This document shows, in pieces, positions 36,505 to 43,998 of a stretch of 44,265 bases of DNA; the stretch's first letter is position 1, and every line of letters begins with the position of its first letter. A model generated the notes under the pieces. The model had not been told where the DNA came from. It saw only the letters and a program-made list of their open reading frames with translations, and made no database searches. Position numbers and translations under genes: made by a program. The stretch is from Spongiibacteraceae bacterium. GTDB taxonomy: Bacteria > Pseudomonadota > Gammaproteobacteria > Pseudomonadales > Spongiibacteraceae. Location: NCBI GenBank assembly GCA_002710725.1, contig PAKT01000077.1, positions 1-44,265 on the forward strand, given 5' to 3'.

Positions 36505-37716
36505 ATGAAACTCGGAATTCTGTCATGTGGCCCCAAGTCCTATAGCACCAAGCGCTTGCGCGAAGCCGCAGCGGCACGCGGGCACACGGTAAAGGTATTG
36601 AATACACTCAAGTTTGCGATTGATCTTCAGCAGGGCGTTCCGGACCTGTATTACCGCCAGCAAGTCCTGAGTGAATACGATGCCGTATTGCCGCGCATTG
36701 GCGCGTCCATTACCTACTACGGAACGGCAGTTGTCAGGCAATTTCAAGAGATGGATGTATTTTGCGCCAACACCGCCCACGGCATCATCAATTCCCGTGA
36801 CAAACTCCGAAGTCTGCAGATATTAAGTCGACACCATATTGGCATTCCACGAACGACCTTCGTCAGGGATAAGAAAGATGTGCTCCCGGCTATTGAGCGC
36901 GTGGGGGGTGCTCCGGTTGTTATCAAGCTGATCGAAGGTACGCAGGGCATCGGGGTATTGCTGGCGGAAAGTGTTAATGCTGCGGAGTCAATTATTGAAC
37001 TCCTGCAAAGTCAAAAGCAGAATGTGTTAATTCAAAAGTTTGTTGCCGAGAGCAAGGGCAAGGATATCAGGGCGTTTGTTGTCGGGGACCGGGTCGTTGC
37101 CGCAATGCGCCGGGTTGCCCAGGGGCAGGAGTTTCGCAGTAATGTTCACCGTGGCGGTGTGGCCGAAGCGGTGGAACTATCCGATGAATATGCGCAGACC
37201 GCCGTTCGCGCGGCGCAAATATTAGGGCTGCGGGTTGCCGGCGTCGATATGCTGGAAGGTAAAACGGGTCCGCAGATCATGGAGGTCAATTCGTCGCCGG
37301 GACTGGAAGGCATTGAAACCTGCACCGGTCTGGATGTTGCGGGTGCTGTCATCGATTATATCGCGGCTCAGGTCGACTTCCCGGAGATTGATGTTCGGCA
37401 GCGCCTGACAGTCAGCAAGGGTTATGGGGTCAGCGAAATCTATATTCCCGATGGCTCAAACTTCGTCGGGATGACCATCGCTGACACCCAGCTGCGAGAG
37501 CAGGATATCAATGTGTTGACGCTATATCGGGGGGCGAAAAGTATCCCGAATCCAAAAGCCACCAGAGAGCTGGAGGCCAATGACAAGTTACTGTGCTTCG
37601 GCAAGCTGGAATCGATGAGAGAAATGATACCGGCAAGAACCCGGCAGCGGCGCCAGCCGAAAATTGCTGATCTTCCCGTGGAGGTGCTCGAACGGGGCCC
37701 CGATGTCGAAGACTAA
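36505..37716 (+). CDS. rimK: RimK-family alpha-L-glutamate ligase with C-terminal RCK_C (TrkA_C) domain
   Basis: 403 residues, about 100 more than E. coli RimK (300). Residues 1-~290 are a complete RimK ATP-grasp ligase: MKLGILSCGPKSYSTKRL, a GGAPVVIKLIEGTQGIGV ATP-binding segment, KDIRAFVVGDRV, SNVHRGG and EVNSSPGLEGIE with the metal-binding Glu and Asn. RimK adds glutamates to ribosomal protein S6. From about residue 303 to 376 the chain looks like an RCK_C/TrkA_C domain (SEIYIPDGSNFVGMTIADTQ, INVLTLYRG, IPNPKATRELEANDKLLCFG), usually a ligand-binding regulatory module of K+ transporters. ATG 36505 has GGAG about 8 bases upstream; the ten extra upstream codons are not conserved-looking. Confidence 0.9.
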   Translation: MKLGILSCGPKSYSTKRLREAAAARGHTVKVLNTLKFAIDLQQGVPDLYYRQQVLSEYDAVLPRIGASITYYGTAVVRQFQEMDVFCANTAHGIINSRDKLRSLQILSRHHIGIPRTTFVRDKKDVLPAIERVGGAPVVIKLIEGTQGIGVLLAESVNAAESIIELLQSQKQNVLIQKFVAESKGKDIRAFVVGDRVVAAMRRVAQGQEFRSNVHRGGVAEAVELSDEYAQTAVRAAQILGLRVAGVDMLEGKTGPQIMEVNSSPGLEGIETCTGLDVAGAVIDYIAAQVDFPEIDVRQRLTVSKGYGVSEIYIPDGSNFVGMTIADTQLREQDINVLTLYRGAKSIPNPKATRELEANDKLLCFGKLESMREMIPARTRQRRQPKIADLPVEVLERGPDVED

Positions 37717-37806
37717 ATCGCGATAGTTTGCCAAGGGTGCTACTCAGCGGCCGTGTCGAGATATGGGGTCTTTAGCCGGTATCGAATGTTTCCGTTGGAC
37801 GTCCAA

Positions 37807-37903
37807 GAAAAAGGGGAAGGGGGAATAAAATCCTGCTCTACATGACCAAAGGGGGCAGAGTCGAATTGTGATCGAGGATCATTTGACCAATGACTCTGAC
37901 CCC
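37807..37903. repeat. REP-like head plus 53-bp palindromic repeat (copy 1)
   Basis: A head AAAAAGGGGAAGGGGGAATA (37807-37826) is followed by a 53-bp unit (37851-37903) that begins GGGGGCAGAGTCGAATTGTG and ends GACTCTGACCCC. Its ends are inverted repeats with one mismatch. It matches the unit at 39227-39279 at 51 of 53 positions. The pair looks like a short non-autonomous element of the transposase family whose relics flank it. The surrounding gap 37717-37946 contains no gene. Confidence 0.8.
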
Positions 37904-37946
37904 ATTTTTCTCGTTGCGCTGCCTGCAAGAGTATGCAGTAGTCTCC

Positions 37947-38588
37947 TCAACCCGCAGGGGTTCCACATCCGCTGACTAGCTCCACGCTTGTAGCATCTTC
38001 ACCCGATACGACGTCGCATTCTTCGCCCCCAACACCGCTGGCTACGTTGACTTCAGTGCCACCACCGGAGCCGATGCCACCGCTGCTTGAGCCGCCGCCA
38101 CTGCCTCCGGCGGCAGCAGCCAGTCCGACTACTGCTACTCCCACCCACACCCAAGGGTTAGATGCGATAGCGATGCCTGACCCAGCACTGCTTTCAGAAG
38201 CATTGAAAACCGGTGAAAGCCTGATCACCACTGGAAAGCCGTAGAGCATTCCAAGCGAACTGCCCAGTGAATCAGTCGACCACTGCAGGGGCAGTAGTGA
38301 ACGTTCATGGTAGTAGCCAGCTAAATAATCATAGTCGAACGAGTCATCGAAGCTACTGCCTATAGAAGCATTCTTATAGACTGACCGTATAATATTATCG
38401 GTCGAGCCCAGCGCAAAATTGGCCTGCCAGCGGCTTTGATCGGGATGAACATCACCCATATTCCAACCAAACTGCACCAGCATGCCAACCCGATCTTGGT
38501 GCGGGGCTGCATAAATTAGACAAGGCGACAGTGCTAGTGTCAGTGTCACTACACCGGATAAGATACGACGAAAAACCAAGCCAAACAT
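37947..38588 (-). CDS. Exported protein with Gly/Ser-rich C-terminal tail, unknown function
   Basis: 213 residues. A signal peptide (LSGVVTLTLALSPCLIYA, cleavage likely before APHQD) leads a ~110-residue domain rich in Ser, Asp and Tyr, which I do not recognise. Then a hydrophobic segment (NPWVWVGVAVVGLAAAA) runs into a GGSGGGSSSGG tail and a final part with two cysteines (GEECDVV, VSGCGTP). The layout suggests an envelope protein tethered in a membrane or recognised by a sorting system. It is flanked by REP-like elements, and no partner gene is adjacent. Confidence 0.65.
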   Translation of the reverse strand: MFGLVFRRILSGVVTLTLALSPCLIYAAPHQDRVGMLVQFGWNMGDVHPDQSRWQANFALGSTDNIIRSVYKNASIGSSFDDSFDYDYLAGYYHERSLLPLQWSTDSLGSSLGMLYGFPVVIRLSPVFNASESSAGSGIAIASNPWVWVGVAVVGLAAAAGGSGGGSSSGGIGSGGGTEVNVASGVGGEECDVVSGEDATSVELVSGCGTPAG

Positions 38589-38737
38589 ATTAAAAACCCC
38601 AATCAGAATCGTATTTATTTTCTTATTTCAGTCATCAATCGTGTTCGCCGGGAACTTCGCAATGCTGTGGCGTGGGGCGCTGGCACGTGAGCGAAGGCGC
38701 CGCGGTAGCGCGTTAATTGCGTAGTGACAACATGCGC

Positions 38738-39187
38738 TTATAAAGTTCTAAGCATAAATACGTTGGTATCATCAGACTTCTCCACTTGCTCCTTGAATCC
38801 CAGGCTTTCATACAGCCTGAGCGCAGATGAATTTCCCCGGTAGACATTGAGGCTTACCTTGCCGCCACCAAGCTCAAAGGCATAGTCGACCAGATAATGA
38901 CAAATCCTCCGACCCACTCCCTGGCTCCGGCAAGTAGGGTTGGTAATGATTCTGGCGAGATGTGAGCGCCCATCCTCTTTCTGCATGACTTGCCCAAATG
39001 CCAACAACCCCATATCGGACCTGCAGGAAAAGGAATTCTCTGGGCAGAAAGATATTTCATCCAGTAGGCGGCCCTTGCTAATTGGAAACGTGACGGCAGG
39101 CCCAGCCCATATGCGACATTCCTCTTCAGTGGCAATCCATGAAATGACTTCTTCTAGGTCATTTATTGAAGCTGGCAGAATGTTCAC
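38738..39187 (-). CDS. GNAT-family N-acetyltransferase
   Basis: 149 residues with the GNAT fold: an N-terminal ISWIATEEECRIWAG, the acetyl-CoA loop ARIITNPTCRSQGVGRRI (RSQGVG is the P-loop), and a C-terminal VSLNVYRGNSSALRLYESLGF. It transfers an acetyl group to an amine in the cytoplasm; the substrate is unknown, but the pattern is like RimI-type or small-molecule acetylases. The start is GTG 39187, which overlaps the stop of the short frame derived from the transposase relic upstream, so its translation may be coupled to that frame. The 149-base gap downstream to 38589 is empty. Confidence 0.82.
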   Translation of the reverse strand: MNILPASINDLEEVISWIATEEECRIWAGPAVTFPISKGRLLDEISFCPENSFSCRSDMGLLAFGQVMQKEDGRSHLARIITNPTCRSQGVGRRICHYLVDYAFELGGGKVSLNVYRGNSSALRLYESLGFKEQVEKSDDTNVFMLRTL

Positions 39188-39226
39188 ATGATAAGCCTAC
39201 CGCATGAAATAAAGGGCATGATCAAC

Positions 39227-39279
39227 GGGGTCAGAGTCGAATTGTGATAGAGGATCATTTGACCAATGACTCTGACCCC
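39227..39279. repeat. 53-bp palindromic REP-like repeat (copy 2)
   Basis: Begins GGGGTCAGAGTC and ends GACTCTGACCCC, perfect 12-bp inverted ends around a 29-base centre. It is the near-identical partner of 37851-37903. It abuts the transposase N-terminal relic directly, as if the unit had replaced the rest of the gene. Confidence 0.85.
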
Positions 39280-39282
39280 ATT

Positions 39283-39354
39283 GTTCGGGTTATTGCCCCG
39301 CTGTACCACGTGGTAAGGCATGCCTGTCAGATAGTTCCTCGCCTTCCTTGGCAT
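39283..39354 (-). pseudogene. RAYT transposase N-terminal relic
   Basis: Reading the minus strand from ATG 39354 (GAGG six bases upstream) gives MPRKARNYLTG and then HVVQRGNN, the characteristic N-terminus of Y1-type REP-associated transposases. Homology ends after about 22-24 codons where the palindrome 39227-39279 begins. The frame stays open through the repeat, giving a 56-residue chimeric ORF that stops at 39184. The catalytic domain is lost. Confidence 0.75.
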
Positions 39355-39420
39355 AGGTAATCCTCATTTTTTAATGAGTTACTTCATACGGTTCAGGGTC
39401 TTTGGATTAGGCGGCTGTTT

Positions 39421-39450
39421 ATTTTTTAATCCCTCCGTCCCCTTTATTTC
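39421..39450. repeat. REP-like head upstream of transposase relic
   Basis: On the minus strand the core is GGGGACGGAGGGATTAA with A-rich flanks, located 5' of the transposase N-terminal relic. It starts one base after the stop codon of the 588-residue gene, so the element was inserted right at that gene's end or defines it. Confidence 0.7.
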
Positions 39451-39451
39451 T

Positions 39452-41218
39452 TTAGATTGTGTGCTTAAACAGAAAATCATCTATATCATCCTCGGTAAAA
39501 GGGTCTGCCTTTTCCTGCATTGCACTTAGATACGATTGATAGTTAAGCTCAATGTACTTAAACCCCTGTTCGATGGTATTTATATTTACCCCTTCTGATG
39601 CAAGAGCAACCAGAGTGGACATTATGACATCTAGATAATCATGTATATTCTCAATAAGGATACTGGTAAAGCTAGGCGTAATTCCTGAATGAACAATAAG
39701 GTTCCGTGTCCTATATATACGGCGTATTTGCCATTTTACACGCTCATCATGAGCCTTTAGCATTTTTGAAACGCTGCTTCCGCTATTTATCGCTTGGCCG
39801 ATATAAAATGCTCGGTTTCTTAGTAGATAAAAGTCACCAAAATCGACAAAAAGCTTATCTTTTTGAGCTTGATATTTTGGCTGAGTTAAGAGCTTCGCTA
39901 TACGTAGGGATAGCTTTCCACCAGGAATTCCTTTGACGGCAGCATTGAGTGCTCCTGGCTTCCAGTTATAAAGATCGGCAATGAATCGTTCAATGATCCT
40001 ATTTGGGTAAGCCAAGTTAATAAAAGGCATTATACTATCGATTAAATTGGCTATTTTGGGTTTATCTTTGGAGGATGGTGGGACAAGTGATTCAAGCGCG
40101 ATCCACAAATTAATCATTTGATTTTCACGTGAATCGCTATTCAGAGCTAAAGAATGCAGCTCGGCGCTGCGGGCAAACTTTTTAAATGAACTTTCTTGCA
40201 GTGAGAACTCATTGATCATTTTGTTTAGCTTTTTTGAAGCTTTTTCAGCTTTCAGATCAATGCATCTATGCATTGGGTTGATAGGCGCTTTAACTTTCCT
40301 TGAATGATTTTGGTCAAGATTGATAATGATGCACTCTTGTTTCCAAGAAGGGTGTTCTTTATGGTGGAAAAGGGTCAGCAAGGTTCCCACGGTTTCGATT
40401 CTTTGCTCAGAATTCTCTCTCGCTGTGTAATGCTCCATTGCTTCTATATCGGTGATAACCACGAATACTTCATCGTTGTTTCTTAGCCTAAACCCTTTTT
40501 CCTTTAGGTGGTCGTCGTAATCAACAGGATTGTCAGTCACATCAATACCAAGGGTTTTACAGGAATCTTTGATAGTGGTGAATATTTTTGACGCTCTATA
40601 AATCGCCACATACTTTTGATTGTCTATATGAAACTTTCCTATAAATTCGTCTATATCACTGTTTCCGGATATTTCTCCTGCACCGTAATAGAAGTAATCT
40701 AACGCTTCTGTATTTAAGTAAGTACTACTAAAGCCAACATTTTTAAAAGTTGTTATGTAGCTCCTAATAAGACCTCTAACCTCATTTTTTCCTGCATTTC
40801 GTTTCAGTGCCTCCGATAGAAGATGCTCATTTCTTGCCCTATAAACTGGCAAGCGGATCTCAGAGTATATTAATTCTAGTATTATTTTCTTCTCTGATAT
40901 CTTCTCGTGCTTGTTTTTTAAAATTTCTGTGCATGTTGCTATATCTATAGTTAGAAGCGATTTAGCGACCAAATCCTTTTTTAAGTTCTGAGATAGCTCT
41001 TCTAGAATGTATTCCAAGTTTGCTTTATCTATGAAGCCCTTTTCAATATCTTCAATTGTGACGAGAGCTTCTTGACAGAGAAGGCTGGTATTCATTGCTG
41101 ATGGCTTATAAGTATCCAGCGAATAGTCGAAAAGTAACTCCTCTATAAGTTGAGCGCTATAAATTAAAAGTTCACTGCCAGCGACATCCTTCCACTTTCT
41201 TAATGTCCTAAACTTCAT
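39452..41218 (-). CDS. AT-rich orphan protein with C-terminal HEPN-like domain
   Basis: 588 residues, no signal peptide or membrane segments, Lys/Ile-rich and visibly more AT-rich than all neighbours, so probably acquired. I do not recognise the first ~350 residues. The last third resembles an ApeA-like/HEPN helical domain: INLWIALESLVPP (Trp372) is the usual first helix of that type, and RTRNLIVHSG contains R505-N-x3-H510, the R-N-x3-H form of the HEPN ribonuclease motif. HEPN proteins of this kind act as RNases in toxin-antitoxin and anti-phage systems; that role is inferred. There is no MNT antitoxin or other partner next to it. The upstream 500 bases are gene-poor and full of palindromes. 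A REP-like head touches its stop codon. Confidence 0.7.
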   Translation of the reverse strand: MKFRTLRKWKDVAGSELLIYSAQLIEELLFDYSLDTYKPSAMNTSLLCQEALVTIEDIEKGFIDKANLEYILEELSQNLKKDLVAKSLLTIDIATCTEILKNKHEKISEKKIILELIYSEIRLPVYRARNEHLLSEALKRNAGKNEVRGLIRSYITTFKNVGFSSTYLNTEALDYFYYGAGEISGNSDIDEFIGKFHIDNQKYVAIYRASKIFTTIKDSCKTLGIDVTDNPVDYDDHLKEKGFRLRNNDEVFVVITDIEAMEHYTARENSEQRIETVGTLLTLFHHKEHPSWKQECIIINLDQNHSRKVKAPINPMHRCIDLKAEKASKKLNKMINEFSLQESSFKKFARSAELHSLALNSDSRENQMINLWIALESLVPPSSKDKPKIANLIDSIMPFINLAYPNRIIERFIADLYNWKPGALNAAVKGIPGGKLSLRIAKLLTQPKYQAQKDKLFVDFGDFYLLRNRAFYIGQAINSGSSVSKMLKAHDERVKWQIRRIYRTRNLIVHSGITPSFTSILIENIHDYLDVIMSTLVALASEGVNINTIEQGFKYIELNYQSYLSAMQEKADPFTEDDIDDFLFKHTI

Positions 41219-41719
41219 CGATATATAATATCCTTGATGAGCGACTGGTAAATCTAACAGCCTGTTAATTAGGCCTACGGCCTCATAATAATTATTAGCT
41301 GGGCCCCACGGTAATATATTAGAGTGGGCCCCAGAGTGTCGGCTATCACCTTGTTTTTCATTTGTTTTTCTAACGACCGTCGTCGAGGCGTTACTATTAA
41401 GCTGGGAACCAGTTTAATAATGCAGATACCCAACCGAATAACAGGACTGGCCCCAAGAGGCTTTTGATGTGATGACTGTGTCTGCATCCTCAGTCCTTGA
41501 GTCTGTTCGCGAACACCTGCGGCTGGCCAATCTGTGTCAGCATGCCGCTTTTTAATTATGTGATTAGCCCACTTTATTCTTTTCGCCTGGAAAAATCACC
41601 CTTCTGAAGGGCGCTTTTTTCTGGCGGGCTATTATTCCAACCGTGGAAGAGGCGCGTATTTTACGTCCTGCGCGCTTTGGTTAAACTATAGCCCTTATCG
41701 AGGGAATGGAGCCACTGCG
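41219..41719. other. Gene-poor 500-base region with clustered palindromes
   Basis: Upstream of the AT-rich gene there are four dyads in 80 bases: TAACAG-C-CTGTTA (41255-41267), AGGCC-TAC-GGCCT (41271-41283), TAATAATTATTA (41286-41297) and CTGGGCCCCAC/GTGGGCCCCAG (41299-41309 and 41324-41334, 14-base loop). Another, ATTAAGCTGG-GAA-CCAGTTTAAT with one mismatch, lies at 41396-41418. A 27-codon plus-strand frame (41472-41555) with coding-like composition could be a gene remnant. No convincing gene is present. Confidence 0.5.
41599..41620 (+). terminator. Hairpin with T-run, possible bidirectional terminator
   Basis: CCCTT-CTG-AAGGG is followed by CGC and six Ts, and preceded by a run of five As (41591-41595), so it could end transcripts from either side. 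It lies upstream of the YcxB-like gene and separates it from the accessory region. Confidence 0.55.
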
Positions 41720-42181
41720 GTGAGCCACGCCTATCATATCTCTGAAGACCAATTTGTTCGAGCCTGCTGGCATGCTCACAGGCCCTTGCGCTTGCGGCTA
41801 ACGCTGGCTTTGTTTGTGGTGTTGGCGCTGTTTCCGCCGGTTGTGGGTTTCACTGCTGCCAGCATCAGCGCCACGGCCATTGTGGCGGTGTTGTTGATTG
41901 GTTTTCGCTGGGGGCTGTTGCCGCGTATTCACGGCTGGCGATTTCGCCGCACTTACCGGGACAACCCGCTGATACAGCGGGAGCAGCAATTGGAGATGAA
42001 CCCGACCGGCTTTGTGCTGAGCTCAAGCAACGGTGAATCCCGCTATGCCTTTCGGGAGCTGAAGAAGGTCTCGGTGCTGGAGGATATGGTGCTGGTCTAC
42101 CCGACCACCACACTCTTTCATATGATCCCTACCGCACTGCTAAGCGACTTTGAGCTGGCGCAGTTTCGGGCGCTGGCCTAG
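41720..42181 (+). CDS. YcxB-like membrane protein
   Basis: 153 residues. An N-terminal soluble stretch, two close membrane helices (LRLTLALFVVLALFPPVVGF and ISATAIVAVLLIGFRWGLLP), then a cytoplasmic domain with GFVLSSSNGESRYAFRELKKVSVLEDMVLVYP and FHMIPTALLSD, the pattern of YcxB-like proteins, whose function is unknown. GTG 41720 has GGAG about 8 bases upstream. Its last 4 bases overlap the convergent MFS gene. Confidence 0.72.
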   Translation: MSHAYHISEDQFVRACWHAHRPLRLRLTLALFVVLALFPPVVGFTAASISATAIVAVLLIGFRWGLLPRIHGWRFRRTYRDNPLIQREQQLEMNPTGFVLSSSNGESRYAFRELKKVSVLEDMVLVYPTTTLFHMIPTALLSDFELAQFRALA

Positions 42182-43386
42182 CGAACCGGTCGCAAAAGCG
42201 GAATCAGGGTAAACGACATAGCGATAAAACCGACGATAGTCAGCAGGGCCATATCGTAGCTGCCGGTGGTTTCATTAACCCAGCTGACGAAGGGCGCGCA
42301 GGCGACAATCAAGGGCACCAGCAAGGGGTTCATCGCCCCCATCACCTGCGCAAAGCGGCGCTGCCCGAAATAGGTGCCAATCAATGCGCCCCACACCGGA
42401 ATCGCGCCACCCGTGGAGAGGCCGATAAAGGCCGAGGCGAGCATCATCACCGGGTAGGCGGGGCTGTTCAGCAGCAACAGGCAGGCGATAATCAGCATGC
42501 TCAGGGGAATCATCAAGGCCTTGCGCGGCCCGAGCTTGTCGGCGGACATGCCAATGATAATTTTGCCCATCACGCTGAAGGTGGCGGTTACCGACAGCAG
42601 CCAGGCGCCGGCGGTGGGCGATATGCCCTGATCCACCGCCATGGGGATCAGGTTGATGGTCACCCCGTTAAAGCCGGCAAAGCAGATACTGATGCAGAGA
42701 CCGATCACCCAGAAATCGCGGCGGCGCAGAATGTCGCCCCAGTTGCTGCCGCCTTGCGTCTGCCCGTCGCTATCGCTGTCGGCCTCGCCCTCGGGGCGGT
42801 CGCGGTACCAGCGCGCAATAAACGGTATGGCGGCGATCGTCAGGCAGCCCAGCACCGCATAGGCGGAACGCCAGCCATGATTGATGATCACCCAGGTAAT
42901 CATTGGCGGGAAGGAAAACGAACCCACCGACATGCCAATCGACGCGACACCCAGCGCCTTACCGCGCTCGGCTTCGAACCAGTTTGACACCGAGGTATTG
43001 GCCGCCAGCGCGCCAAACATTGTATTGCCGGTGCTCCAGCACAGGCCGTAGATAATCGACATTTGCCACCACTCGGTAACAAAGGTCATGGCGAAAAAGC
43101 CGCCGCTTAGCAGGGTGCAACCAAGCAGAATCAGTTTTTTCGGGGAATAGCGCGACAGCCACAAACCGGCAAAGGGCGAGAACAGCCCGGAACAGATCAT
43201 CGCCACACTGGCGGTGGCGGCCAGTATGGCTGCGCGGGACAAGCCAAAGGCTTCGCTCAGGGGTAGGGCGAACACCCCGTACAGGGCATTCGTACCGCCG
43301 GTGGTGAGGGCGTGCATCATCATTGCCAGCGCCACGATCACCCAGCCATAGTAGAAACGTTCCGTTGTTTTTATTGAAGAATCCAA
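42178..43386 (-). CDS. MFS transporter, OFA-like (oxalate/formate antiporter) subgroup
   Basis: 402 residues and about 12 membrane helices in two halves joined by a charged loop (RDRPEGEADSDSDGQTQGGSNWGDILRRRDFW). The start YYGWVIVALAMMMHALTTGGTNALYGVF and RGKALGVASIGMSVGSFSFPP are typical of the major facilitator superfamily groups that move monocarboxylates and related anions. It acts in the inner membrane; the substrate cannot be assigned. The region 43387-43488 upstream would carry its promoter and that of the divergent reductase gene. Confidence 0.85.
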   Translation of the reverse strand: MDSSIKTTERFYYGWVIVALAMMMHALTTGGTNALYGVFALPLSEAFGLSRAAILAATASVAMICSGLFSPFAGLWLSRYSPKKLILLGCTLLSGGFFAMTFVTEWWQMSIIYGLCWSTGNTMFGALAANTSVSNWFEAERGKALGVASIGMSVGSFSFPPMITWVIINHGWRSAYAVLGCLTIAAIPFIARWYRDRPEGEADSDSDGQTQGGSNWGDILRRRDFWVIGLCISICFAGFNGVTINLIPMAVDQGISPTAGAWLLSVTATFSVMGKIIIGMSADKLGPRKALMIPLSMLIIACLLLLNSPAYPVMMLASAFIGLSTGGAIPVWGALIGTYFGQRRFAQVMGAMNPLLVPLIVACAPFVSWVNETTGSYDMALLTIVGFIAMSFTLIPLLRPVR

Positions 43387-43488
43387 GCGGCGGCCCTCTT
43401 ACATTCCCCTCACTGTAACAGCTTGTTAAGATCAGTCGGCGTGACGATTCGGTAAGATGCGCCCCGACAACGAGAAGAGGAACCAACC

Positions 43489-43983
43489 GTGGTTGAATAC
43501 AGCTATGTCAAAACCAAGCGTGAAGACGTAAAACCGATTCCGCAGGAACACTTCACCACCATCAAAAAGTTTATGAAGTGGATAACCGCGGCCAATGTCT
43601 GGGTGTTTAAAAAATCCAATGGCAAACTGTGGAAGAACTTCCCCGGCGGTTACCCCATCTGTGTGGTTGGCATGAAGGGCGCGAAAAGCGGGCAGTGGCG
43701 CGAAGTGGCCTTGATTCACCTGCCTGAAGGTGACAACTGTTATCTGGTGGCTTCACAGGGCGGCATGGACAGAAACCCGGTGTGGTACTACAACATCAAA
43801 GCCAACCCGGACATCACGATTATGCACAACGGCGTAACCCGCAAGATGCGCGCGCGGCAGATCAGTGAAGAAGAAAAAGCAGCGGCCTGGCCGCATTTGT
43901 GTTCGCTGTATCCGGATTTTGATGAGTATCAGGCGAGGACAGATCGGGCGATTCCGGTGTTTTTGTGTGAGCCGGTTGAGTAG
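43489..43983 (+). CDS. Nitroreductase/quinone reductase family (F420H2-dependent, DDN-like) protein
   Basis: 164 residues. GGYPICVVGMKGAKSGQWREVALIHLPEGDNCYLVASQGGMDRNPVWYYNIKANPDITIMHNG matches the split-barrel of the deazaflavin-dependent nitroreductase family best known from actinobacteria (Ddn). There it uses reduced F420; in gammaproteobacteria the cofactor is uncertain. The N-terminal amphipathic helix (FTTIKKFMKWITAANVWVFKK) suggests membrane association, as in Ddn. GTG 43489 has AGAGGA about 8 bases upstream. It is divergent from the MFS gene. Confidence 0.85.
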   Translation: MVEYSYVKTKREDVKPIPQEHFTTIKKFMKWITAANVWVFKKSNGKLWKNFPGGYPICVVGMKGAKSGQWREVALIHLPEGDNCYLVASQGGMDRNPVWYYNIKANPDITIMHNGVTRKMRARQISEEEKAAAWPHLCSLYPDFDEYQARTDRAIPVFLCEPVE

Positions 43984-43998
43984 CTGTTAAGAAACGAC

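Noticed and set aside
41250-41420. Possible integron attC site (ATCTAAC fits the RYYYAAC core)
   Set aside because: No matching GTTRRRY core at suitable distance on the same strand, and no integrase or cassette array is visible.
41275-41487. 70-residue minus-strand ORF upstream of the HEPN-like gene
   Set aside because: It runs through the palindrome cluster, has no family features and no good ribosome site; composition looks non-coding.
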